Source of the DNA: Laguncularia racemosa
Lineage: Eukaryota > Streptophyta > Magnoliopsida > Myrtales > Combretaceae
Length of the DNA stretch: 64,000 nucleotides
Direction: 5' to 3'
Assembly: GCA_037954665.1 (NCBI GenBank)
Contig: JBBMOL010000013.1
Span: 3,844,001-3,908,000 of the forward strand
Below, piece by piece: positions 34,120-45,299 of the stretch (the first letter of the stretch is position 1; every line of letters begins with the position of its first letter). The translations under genes were made by a program, and so were the position numbers. The notes under the pieces were generated by a model. That model made no database searches. It saw nothing but the letters and a program-made list of their open reading frames with translations, and was not told the origin of the DNA.

Positions 34120-34860
34120 TAGTCTATATCGACTAATGGGTACGATATAGCGAAATCTGTCCCGAGCCCACACCTGTAACAAAATAGCAACCCCTCTAAT
34201 CTTTTGTGCCGACAATGATGATGCAACACAAAGTTGGTGATATAACCACGCCAAACATACGGGCCTCTGGCTATATGTCTCAACAATATCGAAATGTTCC
34301 AGCAAAGATAACCATATCATGTGAATAAGAGTGCTGGATTTATCAGTAAAGATAAATCTTCCTAAGAGCTGCGGTATGTATGCACGAGTAGCTCGATGTA
34401 TTTGCTCAACATCAATGTCCGATGGGATCAACCAAAACATATCATGAAGCCATGTCATACTAATGTAGCCCTCCTTACCACTAGACCCTAGTCTCACCTC
34501 CAACAATTCTTCACATATTACTCCCTAATCTAGGCAACTACTTCCTGTAACTGCCTGACCATCCACGAAAAGTCCTAATTGGATCTCTACATCCTGTAGT
34601 ATAATTGTAAACTCCCTCATCGGCATGTGGAATGTGTGCGTCTCTAGATGCCATCGCTTCACCAATGTTGTAATCATGTGTCAATCATGAGATATGTATA
34701 ATAGGCAACTCACATCTTCGAATCTAGCCAACTGCAAGTATGACTCCATTCAAGCATTGAATAAGATGGTACACTCATCGCGATAAAGTGACAACCCACG
34801 CTGTTGAACAACGAAAGTTGTTTGATCTTATGCCAACAACATGTGAAATGTGTTCCTATT
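34120..34860 (-). pseudogene. Plant mobile domain (PP7-long-form-like) gene, N-terminal part
   Basis: Minus reading gives fragments HLETHTFHMP, FTIILQDVEIQLGL and VDGQAVTGSS. An open stretch at 34120-34506 then reads QIHRATRAYIPQLLGRFIFT, LIHMIWLSLLEHFD, PVCLAWLYHQLC and ILLQVWARDRFRYI. These are the successive conserved steps of the plant mobile domain (ETHTFHLP..E.TITLQDV, then DKS...V...WLPLL.D, then LAWLYRELC, then LLQLWA.ERF). Frameshifts and stops occur upstream of 34506. The gene stops at hAT element 2 and resumes at 26540. An array of about 145 bp repeats lies directly upstream (34985-35900), as for the inverted copy at 44050-45290. Confidence 0.85.
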
Positions 34861-34984
34861 TCTAATGCAATATAAATTAATTGATAAGTGAAAGGTCAGC
34901 TACCTCTCCGTCCCAAACGGCCTGTGATTGATGACTCCCCTACTGTGCCAAGACTGAAGGATCAAAAGGTTTAGGCTCCGTCTT

Positions 34985-35900
34985 TTATGAAAAACCATAT
35001 AAATAATTTATATTTGAAACAAATACAAAATTTTTTACTAATTAATTTTATAATAATTAATTAACGACATATTAATAACTAATAGCATTTAATTACTGGA
35101 TAATAAATAATTACTTAATTTTATAACTAATTCTACAAAACCATACAAATAATTTGCATTTGAAACAAATAAAAAAAAATTCACTAATTAATTTTATAAC
35201 AATTAATTAACAACATATTAATGACTAATTACCTTTAATTAACAGATAATTAATAACTACTTACTTTTATGACTAATTCTACAAAGCCATACATGTATTT
35301 TTCATTTGCAACGAATACAAAATTTTTTACTAATTAATTTTATAACAATTAATTAAAAACATATTAATGACTAATTACCTTTAATTAACAACTACTTACT
35401 TTTATGACTAATTGTACAAGACCATACAAATATTTTACATTTGTAATCAATACAAAATTTTTCACTAATTAATTTTATAGCAATTAATTAACGAGATATT
35501 AACGACTAATCTCCTTTGATTAACGGATAATTAATAACTAATTAATTTTATAACCGATTCTACAAAACCATACAAATATTTTCACTTTGCAACAAATACA
35601 AAATTTTTCACTAATTAATTTTATAACAATTAATTAACGACATATTAACAACTAATAACCTTTAATTAACAGATAATTAACAACTACCTACTTTTTTGAC
35701 TAATTCTACAAAACCATAAAAATATTTAACATTTTCAACTAATGCAAAATTTTTCACTAATTAATTTATAACAATTAGTTAACAACATATTAACAACTAA
35801 TTATTGTTAATTAACAATTAATTAACAATAACTTAATTTAACGACTACATTTACAAAAATACATTATAATAACATATAAACATAATTCATTTACTAATAT
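34985..35900 (-). repeat. Tandem array, about 6 units of 132-148 bp
   Basis: The block ACAAAATTTTTCACTAATTA recurs near 35027, 35172, 35318, 35450, 35595 and 35743, each followed by ATTTTATAACAATTAATTAA and a CATATTAA.GACTAAT step. Spacings are about 145, 146, 132, 145 and 148 bp. It ends next to the 5' side of the plant-mobile-domain gene. The same array in reverse complement is at 42870-43850. Confidence 0.9.
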
Positions 35901-35999
35901 TAATTAATCATATATTAAAAATTAATTAATTACTAATTAGTAGTTAATTAATAATAACTATTATTTCAATAAAATTTATATAGAATATATAATTACATA

Positions 36000-36590
36000 T
36001 CTTTCTTCTTCTTTTTTGCATTTATCTAAAGTATTATAACAACAACAAAAATAATTTTTTTCTTAAGAAAACATACCGAGATCTTGATGTAGATATTTAT
36101 ATACATGTATTTCAATAGAGTAAAACTTGCGTAAAACACAAATTATGGAAATAAAAATTTGCAAATAATGATATAGAGTGAAATTTGCAAAGGAAACTGA
36201 AAGATGGAAATGGGAACATATGAATTGAGGATTCGTATTTATATTAGAAATTGTCAATGTAAATTTTTTTCTGTGTATTACAAATCACATGTTATGATAC
36301 TGTGTAAATTTACTGTATCACTTTTATAAGTTTGTAGAAGTTTTTTTATAATAATTTTATAGGTTTGTAATGTTATAAGCTTTATAGGATTGTAAAATAG
36401 GATTTCATAAGATTGCAAGTTGAAAAAAAAAATTGTGCTGAAGGTACAGACCCTTCAATGTACAATTTTATCATATCCCTAAAGTCACAAACGTGATATG
36501 CGTCTTCCAAATTTATTTTAGTAATAATTTTTATGGGTATAATATTTATGTTTTTTTTTTCAAAAATTACAGTATTTAAGTATATAACCT
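36000..36590. other. Inverted counterpart of 42520-42700 and unassigned flank
   Basis: The reverse complement of 36240-36400 matches 42520-42660: ATTACAAACCTATAAAATTA against ATTACAAACTTATAAAAATT, then ACAGTAAATTTACACAGTAT against CTGTAAATTTGCACAGTAT. The mobile-domain elements therefore extend beyond their arrays to about 36400 and 42500. No gene seen. Confidence 0.55.
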
Positions 36591-37364
36591 GTGAGAGACT
36601 GAGAAACTTAGAGATAGCGAGAATGAGAGATAGTGAGAAAGGAGAGTGGAAAAAGTAAAGGATAGTTGCTTTCATTTGAAACTTTCAATTGAAGTTTTAA
36701 TTTTGTAAATCAACAGGATGGTAGCTAAGCAAAAGTCAGAAAAGTGGAGTACAACTTGCACTAACAACGTGTTATCAGGTTTTTATATTGAACTCAAAAT
36801 CTAACCCAACTACTATAGAATTTTGAAATGCTTCTCAAAACCATTAAAAAAATCCTATAGATTAATCCTATAGGGTTTTTAATTGGTCGAGCAAATCAAG
36901 TATCTGATAAGGATCTGTTCGTTTTTATCCGTAATATTAAGAAGAAAAATATGTATGTGTATTCAAGACATCTATTAAGGATTTAGTGAAAATAATTTCT
37001 ATATATATTATAATCTATATAGTAAATAATTACAATCAATACTTACAAGAAGAAATGAAGGATTTAAACATAATAAATTTTATTAGAAGACCATCATCAT
37101 ACAATTATACTCTATACCTCAACGAAAAAACCAGGCGAACCAAAAGTCTAGAACATGTTATTATAATTGCGTGCGTAATTTCTCATATTTTAGGTTCGGT
37201 AGTGGGAAAAGGTGAAAAGTCAAGGGTTAAGTCGGTAGTGATAGAATCGCCGGCCGCTCTGTCCCTGTTCCCCTCTCATGCCGCATTCCGGCCCCATCCC
37301 ATCCGTCGTGCCTTTCCTTATTATTATACTTCCAAAGCGAAAAATATATCCCTCGTACCTCTCC

Positions 37365-37563
37365 TTATGTGGAGGAAGATGAGGATGATGATGGCGACAG
37401 TGACAATGTTGATGATGGCGACAAGATGAGGAAGACGACAATGATTGGTGTGGATGGGTATGATGGCGGTGTTGTGCTGGAGAATGGGGAGGAAGAAGAA
37501 GACATGGATAGTGGGGATTTTTTTTCTCGAAATTGCAATTCTTATGTCAAAGTTGAGAATTGA
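37365..37563 (+). pseudogene. Duplicated acidic-coding block, copy 2
   Basis: An open frame at 37369-37563 reads MEEDEDDDGDSDNVDDGDK, then a GVDGYDGGVVLENGEEEEDM step. It is paralogous to 20945-21148, but the dominant open frame differs. No family recognised; simple-repeat origin is possible. It lies downstream of the shared upstream block (37160-37290) of the duplicated unit. Confidence 0.3.
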
Positions 37564-38140
37564 AATTTAGCATTTAGAGGCATTTCAATTCCTCATCACC
37601 ATAATAGCAATTCATGAGGAATTCCATTCCCCAAGTGAATGGATAGTAAGTATTGCTAGAATTTATTGTATTTTTAATTTACCTAAATAATCTTTTCACT
37701 TTAGAAAAAAAAAAGATAGAATAATCTTCTTGTCATTACATTAGTAGCATGTTTTATTGGTTTTATAAGATATAATAAAATAGCAATTCTTTTGTTACAA
37801 ACCTGTTATTACATTTAGTTGGTGAAGTAGCTATTTTAAAATATTGCTATTGTTGTAAAATAAGGAATTGCAATTCCTTCGTTAGATCAAATAATAACTA
37901 TTCTTTGATTTTTTTTTTATATGTTTCCATATTTATCCATAAGATCTTAACGCAATAATCAAGCTAAGGGTCTTTGTGTTCGGTTCGATTCAAAGGCCAA
38001 ATCGAGCCAAACTAAATCACACTTAAAATAATTCAGTTCAAACCCTTAATAAACTAATTACCATTTAAGATTTAGTTCAACTCAAACGAGGTTTAAAAAT
38101 ATCTTATTCTAGTTGATAATATTAATAATTATTGGAGTTT

Positions 38141-38287
38141 TGTTGGGGTATGGCTCATACTCCCTATGATAGGAAAGCACGTGGGTCCCTTTGCTGGAGA
38201 TAACCCTAATTAACAGGTAATCAGGTAAAGTCTTGCCTCTTTATTTTCTTTTTTTTTTAACTTACATGTGTGCAGCCGACCCTAACA
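38141..38287 (+). mobile_element. 147 bp LTR-like insertion (possible TRIM solo LTR)
   Basis: Starts TGTTGGGGTATGG and ends CCGACCCTAACA, with short inverted termini (TGTTGGGG / TGTTAGGG). Flanks are GTTT at 38137-38140 and 38288-38291; a 5 bp GTTTT reading is equally possible because one T is ambiguous. The paralogous site near 21765 reads GGAGTTTTCAACC without it, proving insertion. It ends in a polypyrimidine tract followed by GTGTGCAG, a good splice-acceptor pattern. A partial relative is at 29333-29375. Confidence 0.7.
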
Positions 38288-38929
38288 GTTTTCAACCAAG
38301 TATTGATTTTCAAATTAAGGAATATTACGCAATAATATAAGCCATATAACATCATATCACGATGACATTATGTCTTAGGTTGCTTGAGAATTGAGGGAAA
38401 AAGATAAAGAAAAAGGAGTGAATTGCAAAGTGTGAGAGTGAAATGAGACTTACTAAAAAAAAAAAAAAGAAAGAAAGAGTAAATTGGGTTAAAGTAAAAT
38501 GTCAATAGGATTGAAAACTAGAAAAATCTCACTTAATTTTTATTTTTAAACAAGAAGTGGTTTGGTTCAATTTGATAATTTGAATGGAACCATAAATCAA
38601 ACCAAAACATAAAGAACTGCATTTTGCGATTCGATTTGGTTTTCAATTCAGTTTGATGAACAATCCTTGTCAAGTTATGTAATGGGTAAAGTATGTTGAT
38701 AATTTTAGATATGTTCCTAATATATTATTGATGTCACTATAATAGAACAAAATAAATTAATAACTATAACTCTTTTATTATAATGTATATTTCTATTTTT
38801 ACCTTATTTCATTCTATAAACTAAACATGAAATATCATACCCTACTCTTAGCACATTATCCTTAACTAGTGTCAAATGCTAATATGAAATTAAATATCTT
38901 TTTGAAAAAAATATTTAAAAAAAAGCTTA

Positions 38930-39115
38930 AATAATACTAACGTGCCATATAAATAAATAAATGGCATATAAAAACTAATAAAATTTTAACAAATGAAAAT
39001 ATGAATTGTAATTTTTCAAAATATATCAATTATCATTATTACATGTTTAAATATTTGGTACTTATACATGAGTAATTTATCCACATGACATATTAGTATT
39101 AATATTTTTTTTCAA
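38930..39115. mobile_element. Relative of the foldback MITE at 10996
   Basis: Inverted arms: AATACTAACGTGCCATATAA on the left and, reverse-complemented, AATACTAATATGTCATGTGG on the right. It shares ATGGCATATAAAAACTAATA with the other copy (GTGGCATATAAATACTAATA). More decayed; boundaries approximate. Confidence 0.45.
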
Positions 39116-39210
39116 CATTTTTATAATTTATTAATTAATTTTGTTGTAGCATACACATCAGGGATTTGATGTTTCCTTCAAGTTGCTTGTCTGACTGGTG
39201 GCTCCCCACG

Positions 39211-39227
39211 CCCCCCCCCCCCCCCCC
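39211..39227 (+). repeat. C17 homopolymer
   Basis: Seventeen consecutive C in otherwise AT-rich DNA, 200 bp upstream of the start of the small gene at 39411. Confidence 0.9.
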
Positions 39228-39269
39228 ACCGACTTATAAACAGACTGGCTTTTCATGTCGTTTTGGGCG

Positions 39270-39320
39270 AGGGTGGGGCCCGGAGGTATTACAGTAGGGC
39301 AGTTGCCCAGTTTATAAGTA
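39270..39320 (+). promoter_or_regulatory. Core promoter of the small gene at 39411
   Basis: A block with CCCGGAGGTATTACAGTAGG and GGCAGTTGCCC is shared with 57220-57255 (TCCGGAGGCATTACGTCACT and GGCGGTTGCCC). A TATA-like TATAAGTA at 39313-39320 lies 91 bp upstream of the ATG. The 57 kb copy of the shared block contains TTACGTCA, a bZIP-type core, altered here. Confidence 0.55.
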
Positions 39321-39410
39321 CTTACTCGCTGTCCGCAATCTTCATAAACCGAAACTTCTCTTCTACAAACAGAGAAACTGCACGGAGAAGATCAGCGCTA
39401 AACATCCACC

Positions 39411-39644
39411 ATGTACATCCTTAATTCGTTTGAAATCCTTCGTGAGAATTCCTGTCACGTTAATAATACCGATTTGTTTGGTTCTCCCATAAACCACCTC
39501 TTCAAGATGTTGACTTTTGATCCCAATGACGATGGCACCACCAACAATGGAGCAACTCAGAGTGGTGATGACGGTGAAGATAGTCGACATGGAAAATTCT
39601 TCAAAATAAGCAAATGGAATTGTTTCAAAGCTCTATTTGGTTGA
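39411..39644 (+). CDS. Small acidic-linker protein, family member 1 (77 aa)
   Basis: A protein of unknown function that I cannot assign to a named family. It opens MYILNSFEILRENSC, then NNTDLFGSPINHLFKM and LTFDP, an acidic and asparagine-rich linker (about residues 45-62) ending GDDGEDS, and a basic/aromatic C-terminus FFKISKWNCFKALFG. No signal peptide or membrane span is evident, so a cytosolic or nuclear product is likely. The start is supported by the paralogue at 57502, which begins at the same Met with the same ACCATG context, and by a TATA box 91 bp upstream. Conservation of all four blocks between two diverged copies, including similar lengths, is the main evidence that it is a real gene. 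A downstream module with an intron-like TTTCTACAG acceptor (about 39977) follows. It could be a late pseudogene, but no break is seen. Confidence 0.65.
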   Translation: MYILNSFEILRENSCHVNNTDLFGSPINHLFKMLTFDPNDDGTTNNGATQSGDDGEDSRHGKFFKISKWNCFKALFG

Positions 39645-39773
39645 TTCCATGGGATAATGCTCTGTCGAATACCTCGTAGAGGTTCTGTCTGTTTCATGAA
39701 AAACGTTTTCCGTATCTTTCTCAACATATATGTTGTAACTAAAGCATTAAAATAATTTAGTGTGAAGTTGGTG

Positions 39774-40300
39774 CATTGATATTCTGGCTTCGGTTCATAT
39801 GTTCATTGATTGCTTCCTTCATTGTCATAGGAACAGAGGTTTTCATGGATATCTCCAAGAAACCGCTCCGGACGAGAGAAGCAATTTACCCTACCATGTA
39901 CAATATAAAAAGGAACGATAAATGTCATGTTGATGATTTTATTACAACATTTCTCATATTTTTCTACAGTCGAAATGAAAATTTATGCAAATGCATTGTG
40001 GTACAGCAGACTGAGACATGTATCCTCAGATATCCTGATGATCATGAAGTGCCTGAAATACGGGCTTATTTAGAATAAAACTTGCAAGTAAAGATCAATT
40101 GCCTAGATGTAATCAAACTACCATGAACGTTATAAATTCACTATGAGTAGTAATATGGTAGTATCAAATTTAATTAGATCGGATCAACTGTCTTAACAGT
40201 CCATTTCTCTTGTCTCTGGAAGAGCCTAACCATAAGGGGGCATAGGCCTTATAAGACTTCCGACTTTCGGTGTCATGGTCAATCACCTGAATTTGATTAA
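39774..40300. repeat. Downstream module of the small-gene unit, copy 1 of 4
   Basis: Shares TCTGGCTTC..TTCATTTGTT and GATTGC, TGTACAATA, a pyrimidine tract with CTACAG, and TCATGGTCAATC with 47565-48045, 57920-58430 and 59277-59915. On the minus strand, near 40280-40200, an acceptor-like AAATTCAG is followed by a frame VIDHDTESRKSYKAYAPL, also seen in the other copies. That suggests a piece of a neighbouring opposite-strand gene was duplicated with the unit. Confidence 0.65.
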
Positions 40301-42519
40301 AGAAAAGATTAGCAGAAAATAAAGCATCTTGATCCGATACATGTTTGAATCAATAGACAACACTCGTTCTGCAAATAAATTCTTTATAAGTCAATTGACT
40401 TGGTAGAGATGTTAGGACTAGGTAATATAAAATTTCAGTTCTAGGATGGTGAACGATCATGAGTTCAATTACCCTGATATCATGTATTTCAAATAAATTA
40501 TTGATTAAACTATGAGAATAGACAGGGTTCGGATTTTTTCTATTTCCATTTTCTGCAATTTCCAAATCAATGTTTAAGATTGCCTAAATTCTTTAAACTA
40601 TATTCTAATATCATGTTTCTCTTCCTAATTTCAAACATGATCATGCGTCGAAGGAATAACAAATGTCTCGAACATCATCGAGTGATCAACGTTGAACAAT
40701 TTTATAATGGCAAAAGAAATAGTTAATTGTCATCGAAACGTTTATGCTATACACATGGTTAGGATTCTTATATTTGGTGCAAATAATAATCTTTACCAAA
40801 GGCACTAGCCAAAAAACAAGGCCAAGGAAAAAGCCACGTTGTCTTTTTAGTTCAATTATAAGAAATGAACTTTGATGACAAGCATGAAAAGCAAAGGAGA
40901 CTACTCTTCGATTTGTTTATAGGAATATTGAATATAGATATGTCCTTTTAATAGAAAAATGATATATAGGTTTTTTTTTTTTTTCCCTTCCATTGACAAA
41001 GGTAATTAACATTAGGTTGAAAATTCTTAAGATTAGCCTACTACGAGTCCATAGGGTATTTCATATCCCTTACAAAACCCCATCAAGTCATTTTTGACGA
41101 ATTAATAACATCAAAAGAGGTATAAACATCAGCATTATATGAGGACTATTTTCCCCAATAACATTTGCTAAATAGTTAGCCACACTATTTGCTTTACGAG
41201 ATATAAAAGAAATCATCTAGCTTCACAAGCTTTATCTTGCAAGCATCGATATTATTTATAAATTTATTGCTATGCTCATAGTTAATAATCTTGGGTTTCA
41301 TTCCCAATAACTGGCTGAAATATAAACCCTAGAAACACTTCATAGAATATTAAATAAATTGCTGATGTGCGCTCAAAAATGACTCTAATGTGATGTACCT
41401 GAAAACCTCCATATCAATAAGTTTAATAAAAAAAATAAAAAATAAAAAGAAAGAAAAAGAAAAACAAAAAAGACAAGAACTAAGAAGAGTAATTTAAATT
41501 TTAAAAAATTTAAGATTCATGCACTAAAGCCCAGTTGGAAAAATCTATAATTCAAGGGTGATATAGTTGAATGATAATTTTAAGTCTAATTAAAGATTTG
41601 AAGTGGTCAAATAAAATAGTTATTCGATCATGTTTTTTATTAGAAGACTTGGTTAATTAATTATATTATAATATATTAGAGATGATTATAATGCTCGCAT
41701 TATACATAGTAATTAAAGAATGATCGCTAAAGAGAAATATTTATATTTGTTGTCGATAAATAATGTTATTAAAATAGTAACTTTGACAATTCAATTTATT
41801 TCTTTAGTTACAATTTTTTTTTTCTTTCCCCGCCTTCTCTTAACTTACAAACAATAATAATAATAATTACAATTTTATTTTTTCCCCCTCCTTTATTCTC
41901 TCACGTTTTGGAAACGTACTCTCTCTCTCGTATTTTCTTTAACAAACTCCGACGTTCTCTCTGCGTCCCTAATTCCGTCGTACGATCACTCTCTCTCCTC
42001 TCTCTCTCTCGATTTCATATCGCGCACACCGTCTCTCCCAAAAGAGAAATTCACCCTCACCCTAACTCAGTCTGGCTTTCTACCTGTTTCATTCTTAGAG
42101 CTTGTACAATACTCGGTTACTGGCCTGCGTTCCTATGCTAAGGACTTTTGCTCGCGCTCCTTTCATGAATGAAGAGAGTTTTTGTAGGAAGGTGTGGGAA
42201 TTTTTTATGATATTGCTTGTATTTTAAAAGAAATCGGTTCAATCTTTAATTTTATTTTTAATAAATTAATAGTAAAAATTTAATAGTAATCAATAATAAA
42301 TATTTAATATACATAATTAAATAATAAAATTAAATTTGAATTAATCTCGTTAAAATAATAAATAAGATCGTAAAAAGTCCATTTTTTTAAAACAAATTTA
42401 TGGTAATTAAACGATTAAATTTTGAAGACTTGCAACCTGGATTTGATAACTTAAGTGGTTATGTATCAACTGCAAAATTTTTGTGAAACATTTTTTTTGC
42501 ATTATCACCACCATCTAAT
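40301..42519. other. Intergenic between small gene 1 and the inverted mobile-domain element
   Basis: Apart from the possible RNase H remnant, no gene is recognised. 41410-41480 is an A-rich simple sequence. 41880-42170 is CT-rich and contains several CG dinucleotides (TCTCTCTCTCTCGATTTCAT), resembling a plant promoter or 5' leader, with a 77-codon plus frame of no recognised family. 42240-42400 is AT-rich. Confidence 0.4.
41095..41345 (-). pseudogene. Possible RNase H (RVT_3-like) remnant
   Basis: On the minus strand, 41216-41130 reads MISFISRKANSVANYLANVI, then GENSPH. This resembles the C-terminal signature HVPREAN.VAD.LA of the RNase H domain found in plant non-LTR retroelements and related genes. 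Upstream pieces are broken by stops and frame changes. The match is one motif long, so this is tentative. Confidence 0.35.
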
Positions 42520-42869
42520 AATGTAATGGAATATTACAAACTTATAAAAATTATTATAAAGTAATACTGTAAATTTGCACAGTATCACAATATGTGATCT
42601 CAAGTGCATAAGAAAAAATTTTGTACCGACATTTATAATATAAATGCGAATTCTCGTACTATATGTTTATTATCAAACATTTCAATTTCTTCTTCCTATC
42701 TTCTTCTTTATCACAATATGAAACTTTTTGTTTTCTTAAGTTCTATTTTATGTAAATTTAAGTGATATATCTACATATTTAGAAATATTTACACAACATT
42801 TTTTTAACTTCTTCAGTAAAGCTATATTTCAATGTGTTTTTCTTGAGAAAAATTTATTTTTTTCTATTA

Positions 42870-43850
42870 TATTACTTTTTATCGATGCATAAAAAATTAA
42901 ATGTAATTATTTGTACTCTACTATTTTTATTAAAATACCTATAATTGTTTATTAATCATTAATTAGTAATTAATTAGTTGCTAATATATCATTAATTAAC
43001 ATTAGAAAATGAATTAGTAAAAAATTTTGGTATTTTTCGTAAATGAAATGTCTTCATTTGTAGTTGTAAAAATTATTGTAAAAGTAATCATTAATTACTA
43101 ACTAATTAGTCATTAATTAATCATTAGAAACTTAATTAGGAAAAAAATTCGTATTGATTATAAATGTAATATCTTTGTGTGTTATTGTAAAAGTAATTGT
43201 AAAATTAAGTTGTTGTTAAATAACTATTAATTAACGATAATTAGTTGTTAATATGTGATCAATTAATTGTTAAAAATTTAATTAGTGAAAAATTTTATAT
43301 TGATTGTAAATGTAATATGTTTGCGTTTTTGTAAAAATAGTTGTAAAATTAAATTTTTATTAATTAATCATAAATTAACTGTAATCAGCCATTAATATAT
43401 CATTGATTAACTGTTAGAAAATTAATTAGTGAAAAATTTTGTGTTGATTGTAAATATAATATATATTTTTTTTTGTAATAGTAGTTGTAAAATTAAGTTG
43501 TAATTAATTACTAGAGAATGAAATGTAATTAATTGTTAATATGTCATTAATTAATTAGTAAAAAATTTTGTGTTGATTATAAATGTAATATATTTGTGTG
43601 TTTTTGTAAAAGTAGTTGTAAAACTAAGTTATTATTAATTAACTATGAATTAATTTTAAATAGTCGTTAATATGTCATTAATTAATTGTCAAAAACTTAA
43701 TTAGTAAAAACTTTCATATTGATTGCAAATGTAATATCTTTATGTATTATTATAAAAGTAATTGTAAACTTAAGTTACTGTTAATTAATCATTAATTAGA
43801 CAATAATTAGTCGCTAATAAGTCGTTTGTTAATATTTTGATATCAATGGT
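42870..43850 (+). repeat. Tandem array, inverted partner of 34985-35900
   Basis: The block AATTAGTGAAAAATTTTGTG and variants recurs near 43015, 43140, 43285, 43430, 43560 and 43705, with spacings of about 123-145 bp. Each unit also holds TTGATTGTAAATGTAATAT and a GTTAATATGTCATTAATTAA step. It is the reverse complement of the left array and likewise abuts the 5' side of a plant-mobile-domain gene. Confidence 0.9.
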
Positions 43851-44049
43851 AACATTTTTTATTTTTTATTTTATTTTTCTATAATAGATGGAGTTTAGAT
43901 CCTTCAATCCTTTAGTCTTGACATAGTAGAAGGAACATCGATTACAGGCTGTTTAGGACAGAGAAGTAAACAACCTTTAACTTATTGATTACTTTATGTT
44001 TTGTTACTAACAGCATAATATTTTACTTATTATCATTTTATGAGCAATC

Positions 44050-45290
44050 ATGGCTTGCCATTTGACGTCGTGAGTTGTCATTCCATCGCAATGAGTGCAT
44101 CATCTTTGTCAATCCTCAAATTGAGCCATTCCTACATTTAGCAGGATTCGAAAGTACGAGTCACCTGCCATTCATTCCATTAGATTAGCACATGATAACT
44201 ACCTTAGTTGAGCAATGGAAACTAGAGATACACACATTCCACATGTCAACATAAGAGTTTACTATCACCTTGTAAAATGTAGAGGTCCAACTAGGCCTTC
44301 TCATAGATAGTTACGTAGTTAAAGGGAGTAATTGCTTGGATTATAATGCAATATGTGAGAGATTGCTAGGGGCAAGACCGGGTTCTAGCAGTGACATGGC
44401 TTCATGATATGTTTTGGATCGTTCCAACCTACGCTGATGTAGAGCAAATTCATCTCTATGCATGTGTTTATAAATTGCAGCTACTAGGGGAGGTTTATTT
44501 TTGTTGATAAATCCAGTGCTCTCGTCCACGCGATATTTTTAGCTCTGCTTGAGCATTTTGACATTGCTAGAACGTATAGCTAAGGGCCTACATGTCTAGC
44601 CCGATTATATCGTTAACTTTATATCGCATCATTGCCATCAGCACATGAGATTGGAGGGGTTGCCATTCTCCTATAGGTATGGGCTTGGGATAGATGCCTC
44701 CACATAGTACCCCTTACCCGACACAGACTAATTACAAAAGCTAGAGCTCTCTTGGCCGCACATTAGAACATGCGGAGGGACACTTAGCTTCACCCAACCT
44801 ATGTTTTAGGCACATATCGGAATGCGCTTAATAAGCAGAACAATGAACAAGTATTTCATTTACCCTTTTTTTTCCATTTCATCATATTAATCGTTAACAT
44901 TGAATATTATTTTCTATCATTTAGATTAAATGGGAGTCGTACTCTAAGAATCTACTGAATATCCTACCACATTTCTATAGAAGCGGCATGCACATTTAAA
45001 TTGCTCGGGTGTCACTCATATGTTTTTACATAGTTGAGTGGCATTAACCCAATTGAGTTGTAAGGCAATTTAAGGAGTTTCAATATATCCTACAGCCAGT
45101 GAACACATAATCGAGGTTACTTCAAATCGATCTACGTGGGAGAGTTGATGTGAATTAGCCAGTGCAGCATATCCATGTGGGAGCAGCATGTAGATCGGAT
45201 GGTGTACATAGAGGGCCCTAGTAGTATGCATGAGGAATATATGCAATGGTACGAATTGATCAACTAGTGATAATCGAACGCATAAGAGCT
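44050..45290 (+). pseudogene. Plant mobile domain (PP7-long-form-like) gene, second copy
   Basis: Plus-strand fragments in family order: IEPFLHLAGFEST, LVEQWKLEIHTFHM, VEVQLGLLIDS, CERLLGARPGSS, then the LAWLY and WA.ERF regions in shifted frames. After an intron-like end TATCATTTAG at 44936 it resumes with KWESYSK, the GMHI and GV.LIC equivalents, and WEQHVDRMVYIEGPSSMHEE, YMQWYELIN. The last matches the late EGPPSMHDDYMRWY element of the family. Many stops (for example before QDSK and after DRSNLR) make it dead. It is inverted relative to the copy split by hAT 2, and both are preceded by matching arrays. Near 45420-45660 some further coding-like text remains. Confidence 0.8.
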
Positions 45291-45299
45291 ATTATTAGA

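Larger units (their letters stand above)
36612..38700. repeat. Segmental duplication, copy 2 (partner at 19608-22151)
   Basis: Collinear with the partner. Compared with it, copy 2 lacks the segment holding the degraded small gene and carries a 147 bp insertion at 38141-38287. Its right end (GTAATGGGTAAAG at 38683) is the undisturbed counterpart of the hAT 1 insertion site. Confidence 0.8.

Noticed and set aside
34985..35900. Regularly spaced repeats resembling a CRISPR array
   Set aside because: Units are 132-148 bp, degenerate throughout, with no constant repeat and unique spacer structure, in a plant genome; this is a satellite-like array.
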